Shown here one piece after another: positions 18,740 to 28,479 of a stretch of DNA of 64,000 nt. How positions within the stretch are numbered: the stretch's first letter is position 1; each line of letters starts with the position of its first letter. This DNA is from Candidatus Anammoxibacter sp. (GTDB taxonomy: Bacteria > Planctomycetota > Brocadiia > Brocadiales > Anammoxibacteraceae). The position numbers were made by a program, and so were the translations under genes. The stretch is from the NCBI GenBank assembly GCA_021777055.1, contig JAIQZO010000024.1, positions 1 to 64,000 of the forward strand. The letters are read 5' to 3'. Under the pieces are notes generated by a model. It saw nothing but the letters and a program-made list of their open reading frames with translations. It was not told the origin of the DNA and did not search any database.

Positions 18740-20221
18740 TTAAATACCGTCAATTACCTCATATACATCCAAAGCATTGTCCTTTCCTTTTACGAAGACA
18801 GGATCAAGCTTTTTAGTCTTAAATACATCTTTAACTAACTCATTTGTCGCACCACCTATTAAGACAGTACCTGGACCAGCAGAACTCTCTATTCTAGATG
18901 CAATGTTCACATTATCTCCAATTGCCGTATAATCCAATTTGTTAGGTGAACCAATATTACCTACTGTAACCATACCAGTATTAATGCCAATCCTTATCTT
19001 AAAAAGAGACTCACCTCCGTTGTTACTCTTCTCATAAATCTCTTTACTGGCTTGCTGCATTAATAATCCCGCTCTAACCGCACTAACCGCATGACTATCG
19101 ATCATATTGGGTGCTCCAAATATTGCCATTATAGAATCACCAATAAACTTGTCAAGCGTACCTTCACACATAAAAATAATTTCAGTCATTATTGTAAAAT
19201 ATTCATTCAGCATTGAAACAATAACATCCGAACCCAATTGTTCCGCAATACCTGTAAAATTTACTATATCGGCAAACAAGATAGAGACTACCTGGTTCTT
19301 ACCTCCCAGGGCAACCCCGTTTTCCTGATCAGCAAATTTATCCACTATATTTGGTGAAAGAAACCTTGCGAGATTTGTCCTCCGCACAGTCTCCCTCTTT
19401 ATTCCGGTAAATAACCTATTGATTTCCAACTCCTGAGAAGCTAAATGTGCAAATATGTTAACAAATTTCAAATTTTTTGCTGTAAATGGCGCACCTCTAA
19501 TCATGGAGACATTTAATATCCCTATAGTTTTATCACCAGCACACAAAGATTTGCATATAATAGATTTTTTCTGGTTTATTTCTCCTATCCAGCGCTTATC
19601 ATCAACCGGACAACTCAGCATCTCTTCACCACCGGTTTTAGCAATCATACCGATGAATCCCTCACCTACGTTAAAAGTTCTGACGGGTTTGGTCCCTTTA
19701 TAACATATACACTTTAAAACATCTTCATCAATAATCCATATTGACGCATTATCTGCCTTATTGTAAACCACACACCTATCAAGCAAACATTCCAAACGTT
19801 TCCCAAGATTTTGCTGTTTATTAATTATTGCCGACAAATCGTAAAACAGATTTATCTCTTTATATAAACTTAACGTCTCATTGTTGATATCGGCAATTTG
19901 CTGCTCTTTTTCCAATACATCATTAATCAACTCAATGATATATTCAGAGGATATGCTGTTTTCTGAAACATATAATGTACCAACAGTACAACCATTAAGA
20001 ACAATTGGATAATGATAACCACAATCCTTATTAGAATTCAAAAGACTTAAGACCTCCCGACCTTTTAAATCCTTTATAAAGACTGACAAAGGAAAGAACC
20101 TCACAAACTTCTCTATCTTCTTTTCCAGATTTCCTTTTTTTATAGCCTGTTTAAAGAACTTCGCAAGCTTCTCTATCTTCTTTTCCAGACTTTCTTCTTC
20201 TATAGCCTGTTTAAGATCCAT
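18740..20221 (-). CDS. GAF-domain class III adenylate cyclase
   Basis: A 493-residue cytoplasmic cyclase that should make cAMP from ATP. Residues about 1-45 contain two near-identical blocks with LEKKIEK. A GAF domain spans about 140-265. The cyclase domain has the two metal-binding aspartates, Asp318 in LFADIVNFTG and Asp362 in KFIGDSIMAIFG; Lys358 in LDKF favours ATP over GTP; and DYTAIGDNVNIASR supplies the transition-state Asn and Arg. All catalytic positions look intact. It precedes the lone receiver gene and follows the desaturase/kinase operon with a 236-base gap. The start lacks a clear ribosome site. Confidence 0.92.
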   Translation of the reverse strand: MDLKQAIEEESLEKKIEKLAKFFKQAIKKGNLEKKIEKFVRFFPLSVFIKDLKGREVLSLLNSNKDCGYHYPIVLNGCTVGTLYVSENSISSEYIIELINDVLEKEQQIADINNETLSLYKEINLFYDLSAIINKQQNLGKRLECLLDRCVVYNKADNASIWIIDEDVLKCICYKGTKPVRTFNVGEGFIGMIAKTGGEEMLSCPVDDKRWIGEINQKKSIICKSLCAGDKTIGILNVSMIRGAPFTAKNLKFVNIFAHLASQELEINRLFTGIKRETVRRTNLARFLSPNIVDKFADQENGVALGGKNQVVSILFADIVNFTGIAEQLGSDVIVSMLNEYFTIMTEIIFMCEGTLDKFIGDSIMAIFGAPNMIDSHAVSAVRAGLLMQQASKEIYEKSNNGGESLFKIRIGINTGMVTVGNIGSPNKLDYTAIGDNVNIASRIESSAGPGTVLIGGATNELVKDVFKTKKLDPVFVKGKDNALDVYEVIDGI

Positions 20222-20457
20222 TAATCTGCACCAATTATCTTATGTTCGCGCTGGTAAGTAATGGTTAATAAATAGTCAGAATGACATAACCCGTCACACA
20301 GCAGATAACAAAATTATACTTTACTTTTATATAAATTAAACTTAAAAAACTTAGCAAAACATATCTTATTGAAACCAGATCCAAAATACATGAAACTTAC
20401 AATGAGATCGAGGCTTTATACAACGGCTCGATCGTCTGCTAATTTCTATACAGATCG

Positions 20458-22320
20458 TTAGCTATTAATATTCTTCCCATCTCCATTACCCATAACTGTA
20501 GAGATATTTGACTGCAATTGCAATTGATTAATAGGTTTGGTTAACAACCCATCAGCTCCAAGCTGATACAGTTTTTTTTCATGTTCATAAGCACTGATTA
20601 CAATAACAGGAATATGTGATAGCTCCGCGGTAGTCTTGATTGCCCTGAGGACATCAAACCCATCTACGCCAGGCATAATAATATCTAAAAGTATTAACCC
20701 CACCTTATTCACATTGTTTTTTGCCATTACTAACGCTTCCGCGCCGTCCCTTGCCTCAATGACACTATAGCCCACATCTTCAACTTCCTGACGTATCAAT
20801 TTTCGTATATTTGGATCGTCATCTACTATCAAAATATTCTTGGCTGTTACTTTCTCTGTGATTTTGTTGACAACATTAACCCTTTTAACGCCCCTCTCAC
20901 CTTCAGGCAAGATTAAATCACTATTATCAATATTCTCAATATTCTCTTCAATACACTCACTAGCATATTTTAATGTAAAAAAGAAACTGCTACCAATGCC
21001 AATCTTCGACTCCACCCAAATCGATCCGCCCATTAAAGTAACCATTTCTTTACAGATAGGCAACCCTAATCCTGTACCTCTCGGCTTGTCTGTTAACGAA
21101 TGCCCTATTTGCTTAAATCTAGAAAATACTTCCGTCAAGTTCTCCTCGCATATCCCTATACCTGTATCGTTTATAGAGACCAACGCATAATCGTCCTGGA
21201 ACTCTACCTTTAACTCTACTTTTCCATCGTCTGTAAATTTTAAAGAATTGCTCATAAGATTTGTAATAACTTGAACAATCCTGTCGCTGTCACCTTTAAC
21301 TAATCGCTTAGCTCCATTGTGCACAAATCCAACCTGAACATTCTCTGGTCGTGGATACCCAGACACAGCAGATAGGGCATGTTTACAAATCGCAAGTAAA
21401 TCCACATCCTTAATATCTAACTCAAGTTTACCGGCCTCTATCTTGGAAATATCCAGCACATCATTTATCAACCTGGTAAGCCTGGTTCCTTCAGAAACTA
21501 TAATTGACAAATTATCACTAACTATTATTGACTTCCTCTTAAGTTTTCTATCATCTGGTGGTAGAATGGGTATAAAATCCTTTTTAAAAATTTTCGTCGT
21601 ATTACTGGCAAAACCGATAACAGAAGTTAAAGGCGTTCTAAGTTCATGAGATACAGATGAAACAAAATTAGTCTTCATTTCATCAACTTTCTTTAGTTTA
21701 TCAAATGCTTCTTGAAGGGTATCTTTGGCATTTCTCAATTCTACTTTGGAAAGGAATGTTCTTTCTCTGTATCTATTGTGCATAATGACACTTATTATGG
21801 AATAAGCTATGGCAGAAAAGAGAAAGAAATTATTATTACAGAATATTTTCCAGTTTGAAATTTCATCAAATATCAGGATACTGCCAACATACCCAAAATA
21901 TATTGTACCAAATACAATCCCTCCCTGTACAAGATTCCAGGGGAAAATCATCTCTAAACATATGATAACAAGGATTAAGCCCACATAATAATAGCTTTCA
22001 TGCCCCCCAAAATATACAACCATAATATTTACAGGTGTGGAAACCGCAAGGGAGCCTATAAAATAGAAAGCGAATAGGTTCCGTTTTATAAAATGCGCAT
22101 AAAACTTTATTAAGAATGCTATTAGCAATAGAACCAGGACACTCGCGAACCTAAGCTTTAGAAAGAATGATAATCTTTCAGGAACAACCATCATATCCAA
22201 TATCAAGAAGAAAGGGACAAAAAACATTCCAGAGTAACAAGCTAAGAGTAAACGCTTAAGCCCCAATATTTCCGTCTCATTCCTAAACTCTTCTTCTAAC
22301 TCTTTAGGTACATATTTCAT
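20458..22320 (-). CDS. Membrane-bound hybrid sensor histidine kinase
   Basis: A 620-residue inner-membrane kinase. Residues about 20-185 contain about six hydrophobic helices, a coiled coil follows, and the dimerisation/phospho-acceptor helix carries His225 in SSVSHELRTPL. The ATPase domain has NLMSNSLKF, NDTGIGI and GTGLGLPI. A receiver at about 493-610 carries Asp546 in LLDIIMPGVDG. There is no periplasmic sensor domain, so the helices themselves are probably the sensor, perhaps of membrane state. Its ATG overlaps the stop of the PilZ fusion gene as ATGA, which shows translational coupling. Confidence 0.93.
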   Translation of the reverse strand: MKYVPKELEEEFRNETEILGLKRLLLACYSGMFFVPFFLILDMMVVPERLSFFLKLRFASVLVLLLIAFLIKFYAHFIKRNLFAFYFIGSLAVSTPVNIMVVYFGGHESYYYVGLILVIICLEMIFPWNLVQGGIVFGTIYFGYVGSILIFDEISNWKIFCNNNFFLFSAIAYSIISVIMHNRYRERTFLSKVELRNAKDTLQEAFDKLKKVDEMKTNFVSSVSHELRTPLTSVIGFASNTTKIFKKDFIPILPPDDRKLKRKSIIVSDNLSIIVSEGTRLTRLINDVLDISKIEAGKLELDIKDVDLLAICKHALSAVSGYPRPENVQVGFVHNGAKRLVKGDSDRIVQVITNLMSNSLKFTDDGKVELKVEFQDDYALVSINDTGIGICEENLTEVFSRFKQIGHSLTDKPRGTGLGLPICKEMVTLMGGSIWVESKIGIGSSFFFTLKYASECIEENIENIDNSDLILPEGERGVKRVNVVNKITEKVTAKNILIVDDDPNIRKLIRQEVEDVGYSVIEARDGAEALVMAKNNVNKVGLILLDIIMPGVDGFDVLRAIKTTAELSHIPVIVISAYEHEKKLYQLGADGLLTKPINQLQLQSNISTVMGNGDGKNINS

Positions 22321-25300
22321 TTTACACCGCTAAGTATATATGCCTGTGGCGGATTGCCGTAAGATTCAGTTACTGTAATATCTTTAAGATTATTCTCTTC
22401 CGCAAATTCTAACATCTCCTCTTTTGAGAAAAAACGAAATTGGCACTCCTCTACAAGGGTTAGTAAAACAGACATCCTATTTGCCAACGTTCTGGCCGAT
22501 TTAAGTAAATCTTCCCTATTTTCTTCAGAAACATCTTCCATAAGTTCAATCTTTTTTATCAGGTTCGTATACATTATGGACATATCCATGTCTGGCATCA
22601 TCGTTGAAATAACAATCTTACCTCCAGGCTTTAAGCACCTTACAAACTCTGAAAATGTAACATGCGGATTTTTTAGATAACAGAGGACAAGACTGGATAA
22701 TATCCTGTCAAACTTGTTATCTTCAAATGGCAGTTTAAAGTCTAAATTACAGTTACCAAAATTGAATTTATTAAAATTTAGTTCACTTGTATTAACACCA
22801 TCTAGGTGAGGAACAATACTTTCACGAAAGTCGTCCTTAGTCAACAATCCTTTTATAAACCGCGAAGCAAGATTCATATCCTTAATAAAGTTAATCTCTT
22901 CTTGCGCAAAAGCACCTTTAAGATATTGATTATCATTTGCAGTTAAAATCTTACCTCTTAAGATCTGGTGCAACAATTCAGAATAGTACTCTTTCCAGAG
23001 TTCAATCGTATCATCAAACAAGCCGTTAATTTTCCCCTTAAACTTGTCCATGCTATAAAACTTTCCTTCCAAAAACTGCTTTACAGGAATGAGCAAGTTA
23101 ATTTCCAGATCAACTCGTTTAAATTCCATTCGTTTATTACTCAAATCACCAAGTAATCTACTATACTTCTCCTGAACACGATCCAGGGCTTTGTGAACCA
23201 GATCGACAATTGTCAGGTCTGGCAAGCTATCTCCATTTTGCAGGTAGTCTTTTATCAGTAACTGGCCAAAATTACCGGTACCACAACCCATATCTGCAAC
23301 CTTACAATCAGCATTTAGGTCTAAGGCCTTAACTTCATCTTCTAAAAATTTGTTATAGTCGTCACAATAACATAAAACATCATATCCATCATTATCATCT
23401 TCCTCTCCAAGTAAGTAACCAGCCCAATAGTTTTCCGGGTTAGTCAATGGATACTTTGAGGTCCTTTCCCATTCACGAATCCTAATATCCTCCAGTACAC
23501 TCGGTAACGGAAAGATAGGTGTTATCTCCTTTTGAAGAATAGATTTAAACAATAATTTAATAATAACCTGAAAAAGCCTGATTGATTCCAAACCAGTCAT
23601 GGGCACATGGCCCATTTTAAGTGTGTGCAATTTACCTTTTCCTAGCTTATGTGCATTTATAAGCTCTTCTACTTGTGAGCTATCAATCCATGCATCTTCA
23701 TTTCCCAATATCCAGTCCACAGGAGTTGAAATCTTTTCCATATCAGAAACAGCATCCTCAACATCCGCCATCTTGTTATCCAATGCATCCTTGCAGAAAA
23801 TGGCGGTATCAATATTAATTCCAAGGAGTGTGATTTCCCCTGCATTAATACCTTTCTTGAGATTTCCTATATAATCTATTCCACCTGACACATTTGTCAA
23901 AACTTCTTGTGCACAAGGCATTCCCATTCCGGCAATCCAGAGATCCACGTTGCCTAGTTTATTTTGAGCCAAAAGGCGCCTAGCAGATAATGCACTAATA
24001 CTGAATGTCAGCAACACCAGTTTCTGACAATTAAAATATTCATTATCCCGTGAAAAAGCAACAACTGTTTCAAGATCATCACAGTATTGTGAAAGTGTCA
24101 TGCCTACAGCTTCTCTGCCCTGTTCACGATATACTGCTTCTTTATAGCTTTCTCCGAGATTTCGTATACCGTCATATCTAATTACCGCAATGTCTTCTCT
24201 AACACGCTTAAAATTTTCAATTAATGCAATCGCCAATGGACCTGTAGATTCTTTCCTTTTCCCAAAGGCAGGAGGAATAATGATAACACATACATCTCTT
24301 TTTTCTTTACTCTCCCATGTTGTATTCAGAATTCCAACAATTTCTTCATTGTTTCTGTTCTTTATACGAATAATGTTTACTCTTGGACCTTTTACATGGT
24401 TATTAGAACGTAAGGTCATTCCTTTTTGCGCTAAATAGACACTCTGAACAGCCAAACCTTTCATACAGTGAACTAAATCTTTGAAAATCCCCGTGCCACT
24501 TTTAACAAAACCGGCTGCTCTTTTGGGAGGTACTTTCTCTACGGTGCCTGTCAATAGTCCTACTTTTCTCTCAGGAAAGAAGACACCTATCTTAAGATAA
24601 GACTCCTTCCCATCTTCTACCACCGGAGTAATGTGCCTAATTTCCGCATTAACTAAAAACTCTTTCTTACCAATTACCTTAAGGTTTGTGATTGGAGTTC
24701 CGGGAAGCAAATAGAACTCATCGATTGGATTGTGAAAGGCTAACCCTTTAGTGCTAATATCAATAACTTCCCTTTGCAGAGTTGCACCTGCCGGATACGG
24801 CAATGGTATACTAACTGCTATGTTTTGCCCCTTTACACCCTCCCTTTTCTCACTTCTCCTAGAACATGAGAAGACTATCTGCGGGGTAGGAATTATCACA
24901 CTTTGGCCATCAATTTCAATATGTTCCAGGTAAATCAGGTAGTTAGTATGATCAACTGTAAAATAGAAATAGATGTTATCTTTATCAATTAATTGCAACT
25001 CTAAGAGATTGTCTTCCACTGTAAAAGAAAGGGTTTCATTTCCAATCGCCTGTAACTTTAGCTGCAAAATCTTTTCACCACTAGCTTGAACACAAAAGAT
25101 TATAACGCATTCCTTATAAGCGGATAAAATTAAAGCATCTATCTTCTCTTTATCCTCAATCTCAGAGAAAAATCCACCAGTGCCAGCACTCCCATTATCA
25201 ACTGAGCCTAAAACATTCTTCCATAAAGAACTAATTACATATTTACTTATTAAATCATCTGCCCCGGACAAAAACTCAGAAAAAGAATAAGCTGTTAACT

Positions 25301-25538
25301 TTTCTCCAGTCTCAGAGGTCGTTTCTCTTAAAACTGTAGCTTCGACCCTAACAGGTTCTTTTTCGTTCAAATAAAACTGGAGAGTCCTTTGTCCTTTCTC
25401 ATTGCCATTATTTAGAGAATTTCCTTTAACCAAGATACCACCAAAAGATATGTCAATTGCTTTTCCAATAGGTTTAAAAGAAGTATCGTAAACTGTGAAT
25501 TCACACCATACTCTGGGAAACAATCGCATTTCTTGCAT
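22317..25538 (-). CDS. PilZ-PilZ-LuxD-like hydrolase-methyltransferase fusion
   Basis: A 1073-residue multidomain protein. PilZ domain 1 (about 1-100) has RLFPR at 5-9 and DISFGG at 29-34. Residues 130-225 resemble a YcgR-type N-domain. PilZ domain 2 (about 225-325) has RSEKR at 228-232 and DISTKG at 260-265. Both pairs match the c-di-GMP binding motifs RxxxR and (D/N)xSxxG. Residues about 385-655 resemble LuxD acyl hydrolase/transferase: the nucleophile region FSISALSAR (probably Ser515), LGNEDAWID (Asp615) and MGHVPMTG (His644). Residues about 745-990 form a class I SAM methyltransferase with ADMGCGTGNFG. It lies 23 bases after a desaturase gene and is coupled to a sensor kinase. The substrates are unknown. 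Confidence 0.85.
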   Translation of the reverse strand: MQEMRLFPRVWCEFTVYDTSFKPIGKAIDISFGGILVKGNSLNNGNEKGQRTLQFYLNEKEPVRVEATVLRETTSETGEKLTAYSFSEFLSGADDLISKYVISSLWKNVLGSVDNGSAGTGGFFSEIEDKEKIDALILSAYKECVIIFCVQASGEKILQLKLQAIGNETLSFTVEDNLLELQLIDKDNIYFYFTVDHTNYLIYLEHIEIDGQSVIIPTPQIVFSCSRRSEKREGVKGQNIAVSIPLPYPAGATLQREVIDISTKGLAFHNPIDEFYLLPGTPITNLKVIGKKEFLVNAEIRHITPVVEDGKESYLKIGVFFPERKVGLLTGTVEKVPPKRAAGFVKSGTGIFKDLVHCMKGLAVQSVYLAQKGMTLRSNNHVKGPRVNIIRIKNRNNEEIVGILNTTWESKEKRDVCVIIIPPAFGKRKESTGPLAIALIENFKRVREDIAVIRYDGIRNLGESYKEAVYREQGREAVGMTLSQYCDDLETVVAFSRDNEYFNCQKLVLLTFSISALSARRLLAQNKLGNVDLWIAGMGMPCAQEVLTNVSGGIDYIGNLKKGINAGEITLLGINIDTAIFCKDALDNKMADVEDAVSDMEKISTPVDWILGNEDAWIDSSQVEELINAHKLGKGKLHTLKMGHVPMTGLESIRLFQVIIKLLFKSILQKEITPIFPLPSVLEDIRIREWERTSKYPLTNPENYWAGYLLGEEDDNDGYDVLCYCDDYNKFLEDEVKALDLNADCKVADMGCGTGNFGQLLIKDYLQNGDSLPDLTIVDLVHKALDRVQEKYSRLLGDLSNKRMEFKRVDLEINLLIPVKQFLEGKFYSMDKFKGKINGLFDDTIELWKEYYSELLHQILRGKILTANDNQYLKGAFAQEEINFIKDMNLASRFIKGLLTKDDFRESIVPHLDGVNTSELNFNKFNFGNCNLDFKLPFEDNKFDRILSSLVLCYLKNPHVTFSEFVRCLKPGGKIVISTMMPDMDMSIMYTNLIKKIELMEDVSEENREDLLKSARTLANRMSVLLTLVEECQFRFFSKEEMLEFAEENNLKDITVTESYGNPPQAYILSGVK

Positions 25539-25561
25539 TAAAAACCACTCCCATAACTAAA

Positions 25562-26665
25562 TTATAAATTCTTTTCCATAACAGGTTTTTCCGCTAATCT
25601 CTTTAGAAATTTGTAATGTGCGATCAATGCAGAAAAAACAGTTTTGTTACTAACATATAAAACATTAAACTTCCTTGATGTATCTCTTACTATATTTTGA
25701 ATAGCCGAATAATGAACATGACAAATATTCGGAAAAAGGTGATGTTCTATTTGAAGATTCAGGCCTCCAAAATACCAATTCGCTAATTTGCTAGTCGGTG
25801 CAAAATCACACGTTGCTTCGACTTGATTAATTGCCCACTCTTTCTTAACCATACCTGTTACATTATTTGGTTTTGGGAAAGAATTACCTTCAACCGTATG
25901 GGCTAATTGGAAGATTATAGAAATTGTAAAACCAAATATTAAATGTACACAGACAAAGCCTATTATTACGTGTGCAACCGGGTTATAGAACAAAGGCAAA
26001 ACTACCATATACCCCAAATATATAAACTTTGCTATTACTAACCATATAATCGCTACTGGTGCAGGTTTAGGGTATTCATATCTGCCTATTCTACCAGTCA
26101 TTATTTTTTGAAAATCACTAAACAGTACCCAGGAAAGAGTTAATAGGCTATAAAGAGGAAATGCATATATGTACTGAAAACGGTGGCACGGCCTCCATTT
26201 CTGTTCAGGGCTTAGTCGAAAAATACCGCCTACTATTTGTATATCATCATCAAGTCCATCAATATTTGTATAGCAATGATGCAGGACATTATGCCTTACA
26301 CACCATAATAATCTACTAAACCCTGCAAAATCCGGTGTTAACCTTATCAGCTTTTTTAAATATTTGTTCTTTGGAAAGCTTTCATGACCACTATCATGCA
26401 TTACATTAAATGCAAGCAAGGCAAAACCTTGAGCAAAAATAAATCCACTGACAATGGCTTTAAATAACGTGTCGGAGAAAAAGACCAAAAAAACATATGA
26501 CAAAACAAATAAAGTCAAAACAAACATCATTTTAGTAATCATTCTCCAGCCGCCTGTTTTATGAAGCCTTTTTTCTTTAAGGAATTTGTTAACCTGTCTT
26601 TTTAGTTCATCATAAAATCCAATAGAGCCAGAAAATGTAACATCTTTTCCATAAGTATTTTCCAT
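25562..26665 (-). CDS. Fatty acid desaturase
   Basis: A 367-residue membrane di-iron desaturase. The three histidine boxes are present: HDSGHE, HNVLHH and QIEHH (inside LNLQIEHHLFPNICH). They are arranged among about four hydrophobic helices. The glutamine in the third box is typical of front-end and linoleoyl-CoA-type desaturases; the fused cytochrome b5 domain of eukaryotic members is absent. It introduces a double bond into acyl chains in the membrane using oxygen and an external electron donor. It is the first gene of an operon with the PilZ fusion and a kinase. No good ribosome site is seen before the ATG. Oxygen dependence is notable if the host is an anaerobe. Confidence 0.93.
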   Translation of the reverse strand: MENTYGKDVTFSGSIGFYDELKRQVNKFLKEKRLHKTGGWRMITKMMFVLTLFVLSYVFLVFFSDTLFKAIVSGFIFAQGFALLAFNVMHDSGHESFPKNKYLKKLIRLTPDFAGFSRLLWCVRHNVLHHCYTNIDGLDDDIQIVGGIFRLSPEQKWRPCHRFQYIYAFPLYSLLTLSWVLFSDFQKIMTGRIGRYEYPKPAPVAIIWLVIAKFIYLGYMVVLPLFYNPVAHVIIGFVCVHLIFGFTISIIFQLAHTVEGNSFPKPNNVTGMVKKEWAINQVEATCDFAPTSKLANWYFGGLNLQIEHHLFPNICHVHYSAIQNIVRDTSRKFNVLYVSNKTVFSALIAHYKFLKRLAEKPVMEKNL

Positions 26666-26990
26666 GATTTTTTTATATAAGAACTTATTTTATGTAAATT
26701 AAGTAAACAAATATGACACAGAGTGGAAAAGCCACAAGCAAGATTAAGTATCCAGAGTTCAGGATAAAGCGATAGATTTGTCGTCCCTTTCCTACTACAC
26801 AGAGCTGCCCAGTGTGGCCGCAACAAAAAGATGGAATATTGGCCGTACTGTATCTCTGGAGTAAAGTGAAAGGCTCAAGACATCAACACTCAGTTACTCC
26901 TGTCTTTTTAAGCACTTAATCGTTTTGGAAATTGAATCTCTTTCTCAGAAAACAAGTTTTTATAAAGTAAAAGTATATAAAAACCCTTAA
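26666..26990. other. Intergenic region with a repeat-A tail fragment
   Basis: About 325 bases between the FadL-like gene stop and the desaturase start, both genes on the minus strand. The right end, about 26939-26980, has CAGAAAACAAGTTTTTATAA and AAGTATATA, which resembles the tail of repeat family A and again lies close to the 3' end of a minus-strand gene. The rest should hold the desaturase promoter. A minus-strand frame here was rejected. Confidence 0.35.
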
Positions 26991-28367
26991 CTATAACCGG
27001 TATGTTATACCCAACAACAAAAGGTATGCCTTAGTTTTCAAGGTACTGTTATCAAAGTCCCCACCAACAATAGAACTCTTGCCCACAGATTCTGGATCTG
27101 CAACGGAAAATTGTGAAGCGATATTAAAATCAATGTTCCCTCGCCTATGAGTATATCCTAAAGTAAAATTATGTTTAAGTGTACCGGGAATAAGTGGCAC
27201 TAATGTACTGCTCGGAATAGGATTTTCATTAAAGATATATCCAAAACGAAAGACGTTATCCCTTTCCCCGCCTAAAAGGAACTCATAACCAAACCTATAT
27301 GCAAGTACGTTTTCCCAATTAAAAGGGAATGAATCATTTACAGTTGGCCCAAGCAATCTGTTAAACTCCCGATTATTCCCCTCTGTCAACTCCAGATCTG
27401 CTCTATCATATGCAGATGAATAATTGAACCAGACCAGTTCGACTGCAAATTTGTGTGATTCGCCCAGGATATGAGAAATCCCAAACCCTATTTCCCTTGG
27501 CCATTCAAAATTAGTTTTAAGGTCATACTCCCCTTTCTGGTTACGGAACAGTCTTTTTAAAGGAGATGTATCGGGGATGATAATATTCCCATCACCCTTT
27601 AATGTAGTCTTTGACTCACTAATAAAAGAGAGACCAACCACGGTTTTATCAGATAGCTTATATTGAACTCCCGTAGTAAATGAATAACCTAATCCACTGT
27701 TGTTGCGCATATCAGCTATTGCACTTAGGCCGGAAAACAGACCATCCTGAAAAGTATAAGGGGATTCAAAATTTACTGTATGTCTTGCTGGACCAAAAGA
27801 GACCCCTAAAGAGAGTTTGCTTGTCGCCTTATAAGAGACGGAAAACAATAGTTTTGTCAATGATGCATCTGATTTGTACAGTTGCTTTCCAAAGCTTATC
27901 TGTCGCCCGGGTAGAAAACCCCTAGCAGAGTGATCCTGATGATATTCTGTACCAAAACCCGCAGTTACAAAGGCTCCCGCCCCAAAAGCAAACCTGCTGT
28001 CCTCGTTTTTCTTATATGTAATTGAGACCGATGGAAGCGTAAATATTTCGTGTTTTGTATAATCAAAGCCCGCCTCATCTTCATACTTTATCTCTGTGGA
28101 TATAAATTCAAGCATTCCATCAATCACTATACCTGCATCCATATTAACAAGCCCAGCAGGATTATCATGCATAATAGCGGTGTTATCTGCGTGTGAAATG
28201 TTTGCACCTCCTCTACCTGATGCAACAGTGCCTAAACTATCCAGTACCACAGCTCCGGCATAAACAAATCTTGCCAGAAACACTTGTAAAACCAATAGAG
28301 AGAAATAAATTATCGTCTTTCTATTCTTATTCATTAAAGAACTAAAAAATACTCTATTGATGAACAT
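26991..28367 (-). CDS. FadL/OmpP1-family outer membrane protein
   Basis: A 458-residue outer-membrane beta-barrel of the long-chain fatty acid transporter family. After a signal peptide (about residues 12-38) the mature N terminus reads LDSLGTVASGRGGANISHAD and then NPAG, the conserved FadL hatch and N-terminal region. Alternating hydrophobic strands follow, and the protein ends in LLLGITYRL, with the aromatic-poor but typical final strand. GGAAAGAGA precedes the first ATG; a second Met at codon 12 would give a shorter signal peptide. It should import hydrophobic compounds and lies near the desaturase operon. Confidence 0.9.
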   Translation of the reverse strand: MFINRVFFSSLMNKNRKTIIYFSLLVLQVFLARFVYAGAVVLDSLGTVASGRGGANISHADNTAIMHDNPAGLVNMDAGIVIDGMLEFISTEIKYEDEAGFDYTKHEIFTLPSVSITYKKNEDSRFAFGAGAFVTAGFGTEYHQDHSARGFLPGRQISFGKQLYKSDASLTKLLFSVSYKATSKLSLGVSFGPARHTVNFESPYTFQDGLFSGLSAIADMRNNSGLGYSFTTGVQYKLSDKTVVGLSFISESKTTLKGDGNIIIPDTSPLKRLFRNQKGEYDLKTNFEWPREIGFGISHILGESHKFAVELVWFNYSSAYDRADLELTEGNNREFNRLLGPTVNDSFPFNWENVLAYRFGYEFLLGGERDNVFRFGYIFNENPIPSSTLVPLIPGTLKHNFTLGYTHRRGNIDFNIASQFSVADPESVGKSSIVGGDFDNSTLKTKAYLLLLGITYRL

Positions 28368-28479
28368 TTTTCTCTTTCCAAAACAAAAATTAGTTCAATT
28401 TATTATCGAAACTTATCGTCAAATCTTTAAGATTTTCCTATAAATGATTTTATGGTAAGGAATTGTTATAGAATACAGC

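Noticed and set aside
26602-26826. 74-codon minus-strand frame over the desaturase start
   Set aside because: It overlaps the real gene in another frame and has no family match.
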